A stretch of 64,000 nucleotides of DNA, taken from Candidatus Eisenbergiella merdavium (GTDB taxonomy: Bacteria; Bacillota; Clostridia; Lachnospirales; Lachnospiraceae). This document shows, in pieces, positions 1 through 9,031 of this stretch (position 1 is its first letter; every line of letters starts with the position of its first letter). A program made the position numbers and the translations under genes. The notes below the pieces were generated by a model, which was not told the origin of the DNA, searched no databases, and saw nothing but the letters and a program-made list of their open reading frames with translations. The stretch covers positions 1 through 64,000 of the forward strand of contig DWWS01000069.1 of the NCBI GenBank assembly GCA_019119595.1. Reading direction: 5' to 3'.

Positions 1-43
1 AAAACAGAACAAATGTTATTGTGTATTCTTTTCTTCTGCTCAT
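1..43 (-). CDS. 5' end of an unidentified gene running off the left edge
   Basis: Only the first 14 codons are inside the window (N-terminus MSRRKEYTITFVLF). The residues look like a basic cytoplasmic tail leading into a hydrophobic helix, so a membrane or secreted protein is plausible, but the family cannot be told. A good ribosome binding site (AAGGAG on the minus strand, plus coordinates 51-56) sits 7 bases before the ATG at 43; a second ATG directly upstream at 46 is too close to it. A strong promoter lies about 60-85 bases upstream, so this gene probably starts its own transcription unit, separate from the GtrII gene before it. Confidence 0.6.
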   Translation of the reverse strand, partial: MSRRKEYTITFVLF

Positions 44-102
44 CATCAAGCTCCTTCGTTAGATTATACCAGAGATAAAATAAATCGTGATAATTCAAAT
101 TA

Positions 103-131
103 AATATAGTTTAATATAATACCTGTGTCAA
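103..131 (-). promoter_or_regulatory. Sigma-A type promoter for the left-edge gene
   Basis: On the minus strand a perfect TTGACA (plus 126-131) is followed after 17 bases by TATATT (plus 103-108). A second possible -10, TGGTATAAT, lies closer to the gene (plus 63-71) but lacks a good -35. The promoter reads leftwards into the partial gene at 1-43. Confidence 0.7.
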
Positions 132-177
132 GGAAAAACACGATACCAGCCTAAGCAGCAAATAAAACAGCATTCCT

Positions 178-198
178 CTGGCTCTCCTCAGAGTCCAG
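178..198 (-). terminator. Possible weak terminator after the GtrII gene
   Basis: Just after the stop of the GtrII gene the minus strand can fold CTGG/CCAG and CTC/GAG with a small internal mismatch and a four-base loop. A T-rich stretch with a run of four T follows about 10 bases later. The stem is short and imperfect, so this is only a candidate. Confidence 0.25.
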
Positions 199-206
199 GC
201 CAATAG

Positions 207-1676
207 CTACTTCAGCTCAATAACAACACTTTGCCCGTCACCATATATCGTATGGTACATGGTATCTTTCAATACAGGCAGCTGATTTATATCTATCGTT
301 TCCCCTGTCTGCTCTATATTTGGAATATTAAAATAATTCACAAAGTAATATTCTCCCCAATATCCTTCACTGAAACCAGACGGGACCAGCCTCTCCAGCA
401 TATCAAAGCCTTCCGACATGTTTACAATGACCGGAGATAAGCCTATATCTCCCCTGATCTGCAGTGTTTTCTCATCCTCCGTATTCATATTTTCCAAAGA
501 ATTCAAATCTCCTGCGGCCAGCTGCACCCGGTAATTCAGGTAATCCTGCTGCACCGCCAGGGCATTGCCATAGGAGAGGGAAAAAGTAAAAAAGCACCAG
601 CAAAGAGCAGCACAGACTACGTCGAAAAGGATCTTTTTTTCATAAAATGATACGCAGACCGCCATTACTGCCAAAAGGGCTCCCAGGCCGTACATGGCTC
701 TCGCATCAAACTTTGGAATATCCATAATCAGGTTCACTCCAAAACAAACAAAGCTTCCTGCAAAAACGCCCGCAATACTGAGGATCAAAGCCAGTATTTT
801 GTTCATTTTAGAATGCAGCACAAATGATGTGAAGAACAGTAAAACAAGCAGAAAAATGAGAATTTTCCAGCTCGCTTTAAAATCAAAATAAACGTTTGAA
901 TAAAACAACAGATACTTCTGAAAAAATCTGCCATGCAGAAGCTCTCCCAAAGAAAAAACGGCGGCTTCATTTGGACGCATCAAGAGGAAGCGAAAACCGA
1001 AAAGGGCAGCTGCATAGCTTATCAGAGAGGATATAATAAAACCGATGCTGTCCTTCCATTTTTCGCCTTCATTCAGATCATAAAGGGCCAGAAAAATTGT
1101 TACCAGCGGATATATTCCTGATGATGCCTGATAGGATGTACACATCAGAAGCAAGCACACAAAGGAAACCGTCACATAGATTGCTTTTTTCTTCCTGTAA
1201 AACAAAAAAGGGAAGACACTGACGAAAAAGGAAAACGCCATATATGGAGAATCATATTTATAGGAGATGATCCCAAGAAAATAGGGAGTCAGCCCTGTCA
1301 GTGATGCTGCAGCTATACTGACCAGGCCGATTTTCTTTTCTCTTCCGAAAACCCTGAGAAGAATCGCGCTTCCCATAGCAAGCAGGATGCAGGCAAGCAT
1401 CTGCGGCAGAGGAGAAATATCTGAAAGATAAAGATCCGCATGAAGAAAATTAGAAAATATCTGAGTAAACCATCGGCTCCAGTCAAGCCAGCCATGATAT
1501 CCGGAATGCTTTCTCCCCAGATCATCCAGATAATTAAAATTTGCCCGGAATATAGAATAAAATCCGATCACATAAACAGCGGTCAGAATAAGCACCGGCT
1601 TTTTCAGATACACTATTTCAATAAGCTCTTTTTCCCAGCTCTCGCGAATCCTATTCCTGACATTATAGTTAAGCAT
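207..1676 (-). CDS. GtrII-family membrane glucosyltransferase-like protein
   Basis: This 489-residue polytopic membrane protein matches the GtrII glucosyltransferase family. The N-terminal part has the family block YLDDLGRKHSGYHGW (about residues 48-62), then SRWFTQIFSN and LYLSDISPLPQMLA before a series of about ten transmembrane helices. The C-terminal 100 residues are a soluble, probably extracellular domain. Family members take glucose from an undecaprenyl-phosphate carrier and add it to a surface polymer outside the membrane. The start has an AGGTGG ribosome binding site. It is the last gene of the leftward operon. A matching lipid-linked donor could come from the GtrB-like GT2 at 49634-50617, an inference from the usual GtrA/GtrB/GtrII division of labour; no GtrA flippase is visible in the window. 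Confidence 0.8.
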   Translation of the reverse strand: MLNYNVRNRIRESWEKELIEIVYLKKPVLILTAVYVIGFYSIFRANFNYLDDLGRKHSGYHGWLDWSRWFTQIFSNFLHADLYLSDISPLPQMLACILLAMGSAILLRVFGREKKIGLVSIAAASLTGLTPYFLGIISYKYDSPYMAFSFFVSVFPFLFYRKKKAIYVTVSFVCLLLMCTSYQASSGIYPLVTIFLALYDLNEGEKWKDSIGFIISSLISYAAALFGFRFLLMRPNEAAVFSLGELLHGRFFQKYLLFYSNVYFDFKASWKILIFLLVLLFFTSFVLHSKMNKILALILSIAGVFAGSFVCFGVNLIMDIPKFDARAMYGLGALLAVMAVCVSFYEKKILFDVVCAALCWCFFTFSLSYGNALAVQQDYLNYRVQLAAGDLNSLENMNTEDEKTLQIRGDIGLSPVIVNMSEGFDMLERLVPSGFSEGYWGEYYFVNYFNIPNIEQTGETIDINQLPVLKDTMYHTIYGDGQSVVIELK

Positions 1677-1836
1677 TCTTCCACCTCGATAGTTTTACAG
1701 GATGTATATAGCAACAATCTTCAGGCCATTCTGAAAACAATTTATCTAATCGTAAAAAGTACTGTTCTTCCAGTTGCTTTAGCCCGTTCACCAAAGTCAG
1801 TCCTGCCGGTCCAGACCCAATATCAAAAATCTCAAT
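1669..1836 (-). CDS. Possible small ORF or gene remnant before the GtrII gene
   Basis: The minus strand has an open frame of 55 codons whose translation looks coding-like (it includes DIGSGPAGLTLVNGLKQLEE and ends SRWKNA). It overlaps the first codons of the GtrII gene, which would allow translational coupling. No ATG is present: a GGGAG motif lies just upstream, and a GTG at codon 16 is the best conventional start. The GSGPAG motif recalls a dinucleotide-binding loop, but the piece is too short for any such enzyme. It could be a small protein with an unusual start, a decayed fragment, or chance. Confidence 0.25.
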   Translation of the reverse strand: MEIFDIGSGPAGLTLVNGLKQLEEQYFLRLDKLFSEWPEDCCYIHPVKLSRWKNA

Positions 1837-1854
1837 CTAATAGTCTCCCTTTTT

Positions 1855-3282
1855 TTAAACTAATAAATATACAAGCAGGGGAAGAAACGTTAAGCAGCTG
1901 TTAGCAAACAAACGCATTGCGATACTGCCTTTATCTACCATCAGCTTATCCTCTCCTGCTTCTCTCCTGTTCCCCGGTCTTGTAATCACAAGCACAGCCG
2001 CTACCGCAGCAATAAAAACACCTGTCAAAAGTGCCTCTATATTCTGTCTGGCTCCTTCAGACAACGCATCATATAACAAAGAAAAATCCATGCCCTTCAG
2101 TTCCCGGTCATTCAAAACCCCGGCCAGCATCCATCTGAGATTTGCCGAAGCCGCATATGCATATCCGTAATTACACAGTCCCATAACAAAATAGGCCGCT
2201 CCGGCGGCCGTTTCCAGCCACAGCAGTATTTTTGCCCGTTTTGGAAAAAGCACCATTAAAACAGGAATAAACGGGGAAAAAACCACCGCCCAATACGGCA
2301 GCGTAGTCGCCCCGACAAAAAAACAGGAATATCCTGCAAATGCCGTCCAAACTGTTTTATGCGTAAAATTCTCATCATTCAGCTCCGTATACCAGCACCA
2401 GATCAAAAGCGCCATAAACAGAAGGACCAAAAACGAAACAGTGATCCCGGAAAGATCAATCCTTCTTTCAAACAACATGCGGAGAAATCTTCTTTCATCG
2501 AACTGTGTCGGGGTTTTCATTTTGTCCGCGAAGAAGATCACCTTTGACAGCAGAGACAGGCTCAGTGCTGCCACCCCGTCGCGAAGCATAAACAGGATCC
2601 TCTTTTCCATAAGCAAAAGAAGGGGCAGAAATACAAACAGGGAAAACATCTTGCAGGTTATAGACAAAGCAAACCATATCAAAAACTTCTTCCGTTCCCT
2701 TTTGAGATAAGCGGCAAGCCCCATCAGCATGAAAAAGGCATTGTAAATATCAATCTGTCCCAGACAGAACAGACCGTTCAGAAGAAGCATAGAGCCTGCA
2801 TAGAAATAACATGCCCATAGTCTGGACACAGAATCTCTGTTCAGAAGCTCAGTAACCTTCCATACCGCCCAGATACTTGCGGCAAAAGGAAGCATATTCC
2901 CCAGCCGTGCCCATAGCAGTGCTATGAAACTGGCTTCAAAGGTTATACCTGTCGCTTTTTCCCAGATATATATGGGCAAATTCCAGACTGCAATCGGGAT
3001 ATAAACCCATATATCATAGGGGACCTCGCCGCTTTGAGGATTCAGAGCACCAATGGAGCGCTGACAGGCTGTCTGATAAAAATGGAGCAGATTACCGGAA
3101 AACAGGCAGTCCCATAAATTCAGGCTATGCCTCACAATCATCTGAAGATCCACATAGCAGTAGTTCACCAGACAAATAATCATCAGCAGCCCCAAAGCTC
3201 CGATAAATATTGTTCCGGGCTTTTCTTTTAATCCCTCCCCATTTGAAACCTTTTTATCTATTCCTGTCAGCACAACCTTCAT
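1855..3282 (-). CDS. Polytopic membrane protein, GT-C (GT87/PIG-M)-like
   Basis: This 475-residue integral membrane protein has roughly ten hydrophobic helices. The first extracytoplasmic loop and the central motif GQIDIYNAFFMLMGLAAYL, followed by KFLIWFALSITCKMFSLF, resemble GT-C mannosyltransferases of the GT87/PIG-M type, which use polyprenyl-phosphate sugars on the outer face of the membrane. No exact family can be named from sequence alone. An AGGAG ribosome binding site precedes the ATG. It sits between the Wzy-like and GtrII genes in the same leftward operon, which fits a role in assembling or decorating a glycan outside the membrane. Confidence 0.6.
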   Translation of the reverse strand: MKVVLTGIDKKVSNGEGLKEKPGTIFIGALGLLMIICLVNYCYVDLQMIVRHSLNLWDCLFSGNLLHFYQTACQRSIGALNPQSGEVPYDIWVYIPIAVWNLPIYIWEKATGITFEASFIALLWARLGNMLPFAASIWAVWKVTELLNRDSVSRLWACYFYAGSMLLLNGLFCLGQIDIYNAFFMLMGLAAYLKRERKKFLIWFALSITCKMFSLFVFLPLLLLMEKRILFMLRDGVAALSLSLLSKVIFFADKMKTPTQFDERRFLRMLFERRIDLSGITVSFLVLLFMALLIWCWYTELNDENFTHKTVWTAFAGYSCFFVGATTLPYWAVVFSPFIPVLMVLFPKRAKILLWLETAAGAAYFVMGLCNYGYAYAASANLRWMLAGVLNDRELKGMDFSLLYDALSEGARQNIEALLTGVFIAAVAAVLVITRPGNRREAGEDKLMVDKGSIAMRLFANSCLTFLPLLVYLLV

Positions 3283-3334
3283 CCTCTGCTCCTTTTCCTA
3301 CTTTCTGCCCAAACAGGAAAAACCGTTTCAGGCC

Positions 3335-4939
3335 TCACGATTTTTTCCATCTCCTGCCTTTTCCCTGCATCACGCAGACGCCTCCGCTCCCCAAAACGCC
3401 GCAGCCCGTCGCTCCGATCAGCCCCCAGCTCACACTTCCCCGCAGATGCTCCAGAGTAATAATATTTCCCGTGAATTGATACATCGGCTGGTCAGGTCCT
3501 GGATATTCAAGAATCATTCCTGAGAAATCTTCCGGCAAATCCTCCATGTCCAGATAAAGCTCCTCCCTTTGTCCACAGTCCGTATTGCCGACAGCGATAT
3601 AGACAGCATCCGGCTCGACAGCAAACAGCCAATACAGAATACCGATCGTCATACCTGTTATAACTGAAATACCCGTAATAAATCTCTTTATCCTTTTCAG
3701 CTTTTCTTTCTCCCATTCCGGTTTTGAGCGCGTCCCCATTCCTGTTACCGGCACAATCCATTTCTTACTGGCAATCCCCAGACCAAATTTGATCTGTCCG
3801 CGCTCTCCCAATATGCGGAAAAGATATTCTCCCACAAAAATGAGAGATAGATTCTTAAAGGATGTGTTAAACAGAAACGGCTCCGATATGCCCGCTATTA
3901 AAAAAGAAAGCATTATCGCCAGCTCTTTTCTTCTATTTTCTCTGACACAGTCTCTGATCGTACAAAAATATCCTACCGCAGTCAGGACAAAGATTACCCA
4001 TCCGTCATTAACCAGAAGAGAGATATAAGAGGAATCCAGAGCAAAACTAATATTTTCAGATACAAGATTTTTCCCGAATGGAGCAATTCCGTAGCTGAGA
4101 TAGACACTCGACGCCAAAAAGCGGTTATTTACAGCCTTATTCAGCAGCTGTCCGATCATCCGGATCATTCCAGAGGTATCAATCATATAAGGCGCCACAA
4201 TCGATATGACCATGCAAAACGGCAAAACGCACTGCATGAGCGTTTTTTCCATTCGCGTAAACTCCCTGCGCATCATCAGATAGCAGTAAATGAGAAGAAA
4301 CAAAGATACCAGGATAACTCCCGTATAGCTGATGGAATACAAAAACACATAACAGTTCCCCAGAAAAAGGATCCCAACCAACGCAAGCAGTGATTTTCCC
4401 CTTCTTTTTGTAGTATACAGGATGAACGCAGCAAGTACTGCGTATGAGATCTGAAGAACATTCGGATGCGTAAGCCCAAAGGACCACCTCAGGACCGGTC
4501 CCAGGCCCAATTTTTCATGCACAAGAGCAAGTCCCGTTGTGATCCCTGTTACCTCCGATACGGCGCGCCATGCAAAACAGGCAGACCAGACCGCAAGGCC
4601 CAGATAAAACACTCTCTTTACCGGAACATCCTTCAGGCCAATCACTGCCATAATGCCGATCAGCGGCGCTTTATCCGCGGAGCACAGATAAATCAGCCCG
4701 CCAATAAACAGAAGGCCGCCTTCCAGCAGTATTTCTTTCCATGTATGCATTTCCAGCAACAGTTTCAGCAAAATACAGGAAAGGGAAGCTACAAGAATCA
4801 GGTTATATGCCGTCATTCCTTCATACAGTCCCAGCCCCTTTGCCGCCAGCATTGCACACCAGAATAAATAATACAGGATTTCCCCCAGACTAATGTCAGC
4901 GTTCTTATCTGTTTCAAATGAATTGATTTCTATATTCAT
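3335..4939 (-). CDS. Putative Wzy-like polysaccharide polymerase / O-antigen ligase-type membrane protein
   Basis: The 534-residue protein has about ten to twelve transmembrane helices up to residue 385, with a periplasm-side type loop around RWSFGLTHPNVLQISY and the block SSVYLSYGIAPFGKNLVS, an arrangement seen in Wzy/O-antigen ligase-like proteins of Firmicute capsule loci. After another helix (about 428-447) comes a short soluble beta-rich domain, then a final glycine-rich hydrophobic stretch and a basic tail. The start follows an AAGGAAAG motif and lies 3 bases after the upstream gene. I infer polymerase or ligase function from topology and context; there is no diagnostic catalytic motif. 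Confidence 0.5.
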   Translation of the reverse strand: MNIEINSFETDKNADISLGEILYYLFWCAMLAAKGLGLYEGMTAYNLILVASLSCILLKLLLEMHTWKEILLEGGLLFIGGLIYLCSADKAPLIGIMAVIGLKDVPVKRVFYLGLAVWSACFAWRAVSEVTGITTGLALVHEKLGLGPVLRWSFGLTHPNVLQISYAVLAAFILYTTKRRGKSLLALVGILFLGNCYVFLYSISYTGVILVSLFLLIYCYLMMRREFTRMEKTLMQCVLPFCMVISIVAPYMIDTSGMIRMIGQLLNKAVNNRFLASSVYLSYGIAPFGKNLVSENISFALDSSYISLLVNDGWVIFVLTAVGYFCTIRDCVRENRRKELAIMLSFLIAGISEPFLFNTSFKNLSLIFVGEYLFRILGERGQIKFGLGIASKKWIVPVTGMGTRSKPEWEKEKLKRIKRFITGISVITGMTIGILYWLFAVEPDAVYIAVGNTDCGQREELYLDMEDLPEDFSGMILEYPGPDQPMYQFTGNIITLEHLRGSVSWGLIGATGCGVLGSGGVCVMQGKGRRWKKS

Positions 4940-4942
4940 CTT

Positions 4943-6796
4943 TTAAACTCTTTCCTTTTTACTGCATTCTTTTAGAACAAACAGAAAATAAATCGGCGCT
5001 GTCATAGCCATCGGGAGACAGTATCTGGGCAAAATGCAGGGACCGAACAACAGAGTGAGCCCATATCCCAGAATAAAAATGCCTGGAATAAGCGCCGGCC
5101 ACTTTCTTCCCACAGCCGCGATCAGCATGGCAAACAAAATCAGCCAATTATAAACAGCAGGCGCAAACAGTACTGAAACAATCGGAATTTTCTGAAAGTT
5201 TCTCTCACTGTTCCATTCCAGTACCAAATCTTTGAAAGAAGGAAACAGACTATGTTCATATACAAGGTGTTCTTCATCCACAGGCTTCCAGAACCCCAAT
5301 TCGACCCAGGCCTCCCGTATTCCCGCACTCGTAACGTCTCCCATATGCCACAGTCCCTGCGTATTCAGAAGAAATGCCACGATATATTCTTTCGGATATC
5401 TCATACCCATTTCGATCCACAGCCGATAGTATCCGGCGGTTTCTTTTTCATACGCCTCATGATCCCAGCCATTTTTTACAGGGTCTGCAATATCCGGCAC
5501 ATAGGCCCTCAGCGCATCCTCAAAATAATAAAATTCTATCCTCTGCAGGTCTCCCTCCGTCAGATTTTCATATTGGTAGTTATATACTCTTGCCATCTGC
5601 TGCCCCGGGACAGAAAGGATTTCTCCTGTATTGTCAATCGCCGCATGACTGATCTCAACAACAGCCGTTCCGGCCAGCGCAGCCAAAGCCGCAGCGATCA
5701 GCAACGCCGCGCTGCTTCTTCCCAATATATGAAACAGCATTTTTCTGCCGAAAAACAACGCGGCGACACCAAACACGCCCAAGAGGATAGCTGCCGCAAG
5801 CATTCCATAAACGGCATTATTACGAAACAGGCTCATCAATACCATCCAGGCTGCACACCCTGCCGCCGCTCCCGCTGTCTTTCTGCTCAATTTATCAGAA
5901 GGCTTATATATATGGCATAATTTCATCAGCTGCACAGCCGCAATAGTAAATATGACAGAAAACAGCGTATCCTTCGTCGTCGAAATTCCCAGCAGAGGAA
6001 ATATGGGAAAAAGAGCGAAGAAAAACGACATAAGACATTTCATTCTTCCTGGGATTCCTAGCTCTTCAATAAATACGCATCCCCAGGCAAGGGATACCGC
6101 TACTGCCGCCAACTGCAGCAAAGAATAAAGCGCAAGCCCTGAATTATAATCCGCTCCCCCGCCGGTCAGGAAATTTCCGAGATCGCAGATTGCCCCAAAA
6201 AGGAAAGAATGGAGAACAGGATTCCATGTCGCATAGGAATGCCCCAGATACTGCCTCCATTGCCATGGTATATCATAGCAATATACTCCCGGAAAAAAGG
6301 CAGCATAAAACGGACTCCAGAAAATCATGAATAACAGAAAATATTTCAGAAACCCCTTTTTGCCGGTCCATTTTTTCCCACTCCTGCCTGACACACAGCC
6401 AGGCAGGCGCTCCGCCATTTCTTCCGCCGCTGAAGCCAGCGGAAGGGATAAAAGAATACATAAAACAAAGCTCAAAATACAATAGAAATACGAAAAATCA
6501 TGTCGGTTCCTCACCCCGTCTCCTGCAACATAGAAGCCAATCAGCTCCGCATAAAACAGGCAGAGCAAAAAAGAAAAACAAAACCAGTCTTTTCTCGTCA
6601 ACGGCTTTATTCTGACGTAGGCAGAATAGAAGGCAATGAACACTCCCACCGCCAGCAGCGAACCCGCATAGCTTTCCATTTTGATGCCGATCAGCGTCTC
6701 CAGCCTGCCGATGATCACTACAGCCAGAAATGCTATGCAAATACATAAAACCTTCCGGAACTTCTCCCTTACAAATTTTTTCTCCTCACAGTACAT
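4943..6796 (-). CDS. DUF6020-family large membrane protein
   Basis: A 617-residue protein with a dozen or more predicted helices. It carries the hallmark region of DUF6020 proteins, including SPFYAAFFPGVYCYDIPWQW, NPVLHSFLFG and FPLLGISTTKDTLFS, and a C-terminal extracytoplasmic stretch rich in aromatic residues. Family members are common in Lachnospiraceae surface-glycan loci and look like GT-C transferases, but their reaction is not established. The ribosome binding site is weak (GAGGG about 20 bases upstream), so the exact start is uncertain. It follows rfbH closely and is probably co-transcribed with it. Confidence 0.65.
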   Translation of the reverse strand: MYCEEKKFVREKFRKVLCICIAFLAVVIIGRLETLIGIKMESYAGSLLAVGVFIAFYSAYVRIKPLTRKDWFCFSFLLCLFYAELIGFYVAGDGVRNRHDFSYFYCILSFVLCILLSLPLASAAEEMAERLPGCVSGRSGKKWTGKKGFLKYFLLFMIFWSPFYAAFFPGVYCYDIPWQWRQYLGHSYATWNPVLHSFLFGAICDLGNFLTGGGADYNSGLALYSLLQLAAVAVSLAWGCVFIEELGIPGRMKCLMSFFFALFPIFPLLGISTTKDTLFSVIFTIAAVQLMKLCHIYKPSDKLSRKTAGAAAGCAAWMVLMSLFRNNAVYGMLAAAILLGVFGVAALFFGRKMLFHILGRSSAALLIAAALAALAGTAVVEISHAAIDNTGEILSVPGQQMARVYNYQYENLTEGDLQRIEFYYFEDALRAYVPDIADPVKNGWDHEAYEKETAGYYRLWIEMGMRYPKEYIVAFLLNTQGLWHMGDVTSAGIREAWVELGFWKPVDEEHLVYEHSLFPSFKDLVLEWNSERNFQKIPIVSVLFAPAVYNWLILFAMLIAAVGRKWPALIPGIFILGYGLTLLFGPCILPRYCLPMAMTAPIYFLFVLKECSKKERV

Positions 6797-6852
6797 GACA
6801 TTTTATCATCCGCCCTCAATCTATTTTTCCTTCGTTTCTTCCTGGATATTGT

Positions 6853-8193
6853 CTATCTGCCACAGGCCCCGCTTATCATGCTTGACATATAATCCAGCAT
6901 TTCTTCCGTCATTCCAGGATAAACGCCAATCCAAAATGTACTATTCATAATAATGTCAGTATTGTCCAGACCTCCTGCAATCCGATATCCCTTCCCGCTT
7001 TTTCTCATTTCGTCAAAGCAGGGATGTTTTGTCAAATTTCCGGAGAACAGCATTCTTGTCTGAATATTATGTGCCTCCAGGAAGTTCACCACATGCTTTC
7101 TGTCAATTCCCTCCCGGCAGGTCAACAGGAAACCAAACCAGCTTGGATCTGAATTCGGACAAGGCTCCGGCAAAACAAAAAATTCTTCCAGTTTCTTCAT
7201 TCTATTCAGCAGATATGCGAAGTTTTTTCTTCTCGCTTTCCCAAAATCCGGAAGCTTTTTCAGCTGCGCACAGCCGATCGCCGCCTGCATATCTGTTATT
7301 TTCAGATTGTAACCGAAATGGGAATACACATATTTGTGGTCATAGCCTAACGGCAGTTCTCCGTACTGTCTGTCAAACCTGTGACCGCACTGATTATCCT
7401 GCCCTGATGCACATACACAGTCCCTTCCCCAGTCCCTGAGAGACCTGATGCATTTATGGAGCAGAGGGTTATCCGTATAAACCGCGCCTCCCTCTCCCAT
7501 CGTCATATGGTGCGGCGGATAAAAGCTTGACGTTCCAATATCTCCAAACGTTCCTGTCATCCTCGCATTCCCTTTCCACTCATAAATGGAGCCAAGGGCA
7601 TCACAGTTGTCTTCAATCAGCCACAGGCCGTGCATATCGCAAAATTCCCTTATGCGCTTTATATCAAACGGATTCCCCAGGGTATGTGCCGCCATGACTG
7701 CTTTTGTCCTGGAAGACAGCGCTTCTTCCAGCTTATTCACATCCAGATTATACTGAGGGATCGTCACATCTACGAATACAGGCACAGCCCCGTACTGGAT
7801 GATAGGAGAAACCGTTGTGGGAAAGCCTGCCGCAACCGTTATTACCTCATCTCCTCTTTGAATCGCACGCTCTTTCAGCAGAGGCGAGGTTAAAGCCATA
7901 AATGCCAGCAGGTTTGCGGAAGACCCGGAGTTTACCACAGAACAATAGCGGATGCCAAGGTAATCCGCTAATTCTTCTTCAAACTGCTTCGTATATCTTC
8001 CTGAAGTCAGCCAAAATTCCAGCGCACTGTCCACCAGACCTGTCATCTCATCGCTGTCATAAATACGGCCCGCATATGGTATTCTCTGTCCGGGAGTAAA
8101 GGTTCCTTTCTTTTCATGAAATTCTCTGCAATACTCTCTGACCATATCCAAAATTTTTTCTCTTGCCTGCTTTTCACTCATTCCATCAAACAT
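6853..8193 (-). CDS. rfbH: CDP-4-dehydro-6-deoxyglucose 3-dehydrase (E1)
   Basis: This PMP-dependent, [2Fe-2S] enzyme removes the C3 hydroxyl of CDP-4-keto-6-deoxyglucose, the committed step to 3,6-dideoxyhexoses. The protein (446 aa, normal length) is a DegT/DnrJ fold in which the usual PLP-binding lysine is replaced by histidine: FYPPHHMTMGEGG puts His228 at the lysine position, diagnostic of RfbH/DdhC. Cluster ligands are visible as Cys197 (EDNCDALG), Cys259, Cys261 and Cys269 (RDCVCASGQDNQCG). It lies downstream of rfbF and rfbG in the same operon. The separate E3 reductase (DdhD/AscD type) normally needed to reduce it is not in the window, so electrons must come from another cellular reductase. 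Confidence 0.93.
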   Translation of the reverse strand: MFDGMSEKQAREKILDMVREYCREFHEKKGTFTPGQRIPYAGRIYDSDEMTGLVDSALEFWLTSGRYTKQFEEELADYLGIRYCSVVNSGSSANLLAFMALTSPLLKERAIQRGDEVITVAAGFPTTVSPIIQYGAVPVFVDVTIPQYNLDVNKLEEALSSRTKAVMAAHTLGNPFDIKRIREFCDMHGLWLIEDNCDALGSIYEWKGNARMTGTFGDIGTSSFYPPHHMTMGEGGAVYTDNPLLHKCIRSLRDWGRDCVCASGQDNQCGHRFDRQYGELPLGYDHKYVYSHFGYNLKITDMQAAIGCAQLKKLPDFGKARRKNFAYLLNRMKKLEEFFVLPEPCPNSDPSWFGFLLTCREGIDRKHVVNFLEAHNIQTRMLFSGNLTKHPCFDEMRKSGKGYRIAGGLDNTDIIMNSTFWIGVYPGMTEEMLDYMSSMISGACGR

Positions 8194-8257
8194 ATTTCCT
8201 TTTTCCGCCTTTCATCCTCATTCTATATCGGCAGTCATAAAAAGAACTATTTCTCTT

Positions 8258-9031
8258 TTATTCTTCCACTCTCCACGGCGCTATTCCCTGTTCCCACATT
8301 TTCTCCAAATATTCCCTGTCATGAATCGTATCCATTGGCGACCAGAATCCCGGGTGACGATACGCGTCCATCTGCCCATTCGCTGCCAACACTTCAAAGG
8401 GACTGTCTTCCAGCATTTCACTGCCATCTCCCAAATATTCAAAAACTCCCGGTTCCATCACCATAAATCCCGCATTTACCCACACCTGATCCTTACGCGC
8501 CTTTTCTTTAAAACGTCTGACCGTCCCATCCGTTTCCATCTGTATCGCTCCGAATCTTCCTTCCGGCTGCGTCGTCGTTATTGTAACCAGCTTCCCGTTG
8601 TTTCTATGGTATTCCAGCAGCCTATGAATATCAACATCTGCAACCCCATCGCCATAGGTGAGCATAAATGGCTCATCTCTCAGATATTCTCTGACACGAA
8701 GGAGTCTTCCTGCCGTCTTGGTCATACGGCCGGTATTCGCCAGAGTCACCCTCCACTGTTCTCTTCTGCAGGCAGCCGCGCGGCTGTGTTCTTCCTTCAA
8801 ATCATAAATCCCATCTCCCTGATAGGCATGATAATTAATAAAATATTCTTTAATAATATGCCCTTTATATCCGCAGCAAACGACAAAATCCTGAAATCCA
8901 AAAGAGGCATACCACTTCATGATATGCCACAAAATCGGTTTTCCTCCTATTTCAACCATTGGTTTGGGCCTGATCCTGGATTCCTCGCTTATCCTCGTCC
9001 CCATGCCCCCAGCCAGAATTACTACCTTCAT
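8258..9031 (-). CDS. rfbF: Glucose-1-phosphate cytidylyltransferase
   Basis: It makes CDP-glucose from glucose-1-phosphate and CTP, the entry to the CDP-deoxysugar branch. I chose the ATG at 9031, whose ATGA overlaps the stop of the preceding gene and gives 257 residues, the standard length; an open frame continues 13 codons upstream without support. Conserved features are VILAGGMGTRISEES, RPKPMVEIGGKPILWHIMKWY, the metal-binding YGDGVADVD, RFGAIQ, the lysine region RFKEKAR, and VNAGFMVMEP. All catalytic signatures are intact, unlike the paralogue just upstream. Confidence 0.93.
   Translation of the reverse strand: MKVVILAGGMGTRISEESRIRPKPMVEIGGKPILWHIMKWYASFGFQDFVVCCGYKGHIIKEYFINYHAYQGDGIYDLKEEHSRAAACRREQWRVTLANTGRMTKTAGRLLRVREYLRDEPFMLTYGDGVADVDIHRLLEYHRNNGKLVTITTTQPEGRFGAIQMETDGTVRRFKEKARKDQVWVNAGFMVMEPGVFEYLGDGSEMLEDSPFEVLAANGQMDAYRHPGFWSPMDTIHDREYLEKMWEQGIAPWRVEE

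Noticed and set aside
6780..6800. Possible fourth recombination site (ACATTTTATC near the start of the DUF6020 gene)
   Set aside because: Only ten bases of the core match; spacer and second arm are absent and it lies at a start codon unrelated to any cassette boundary.
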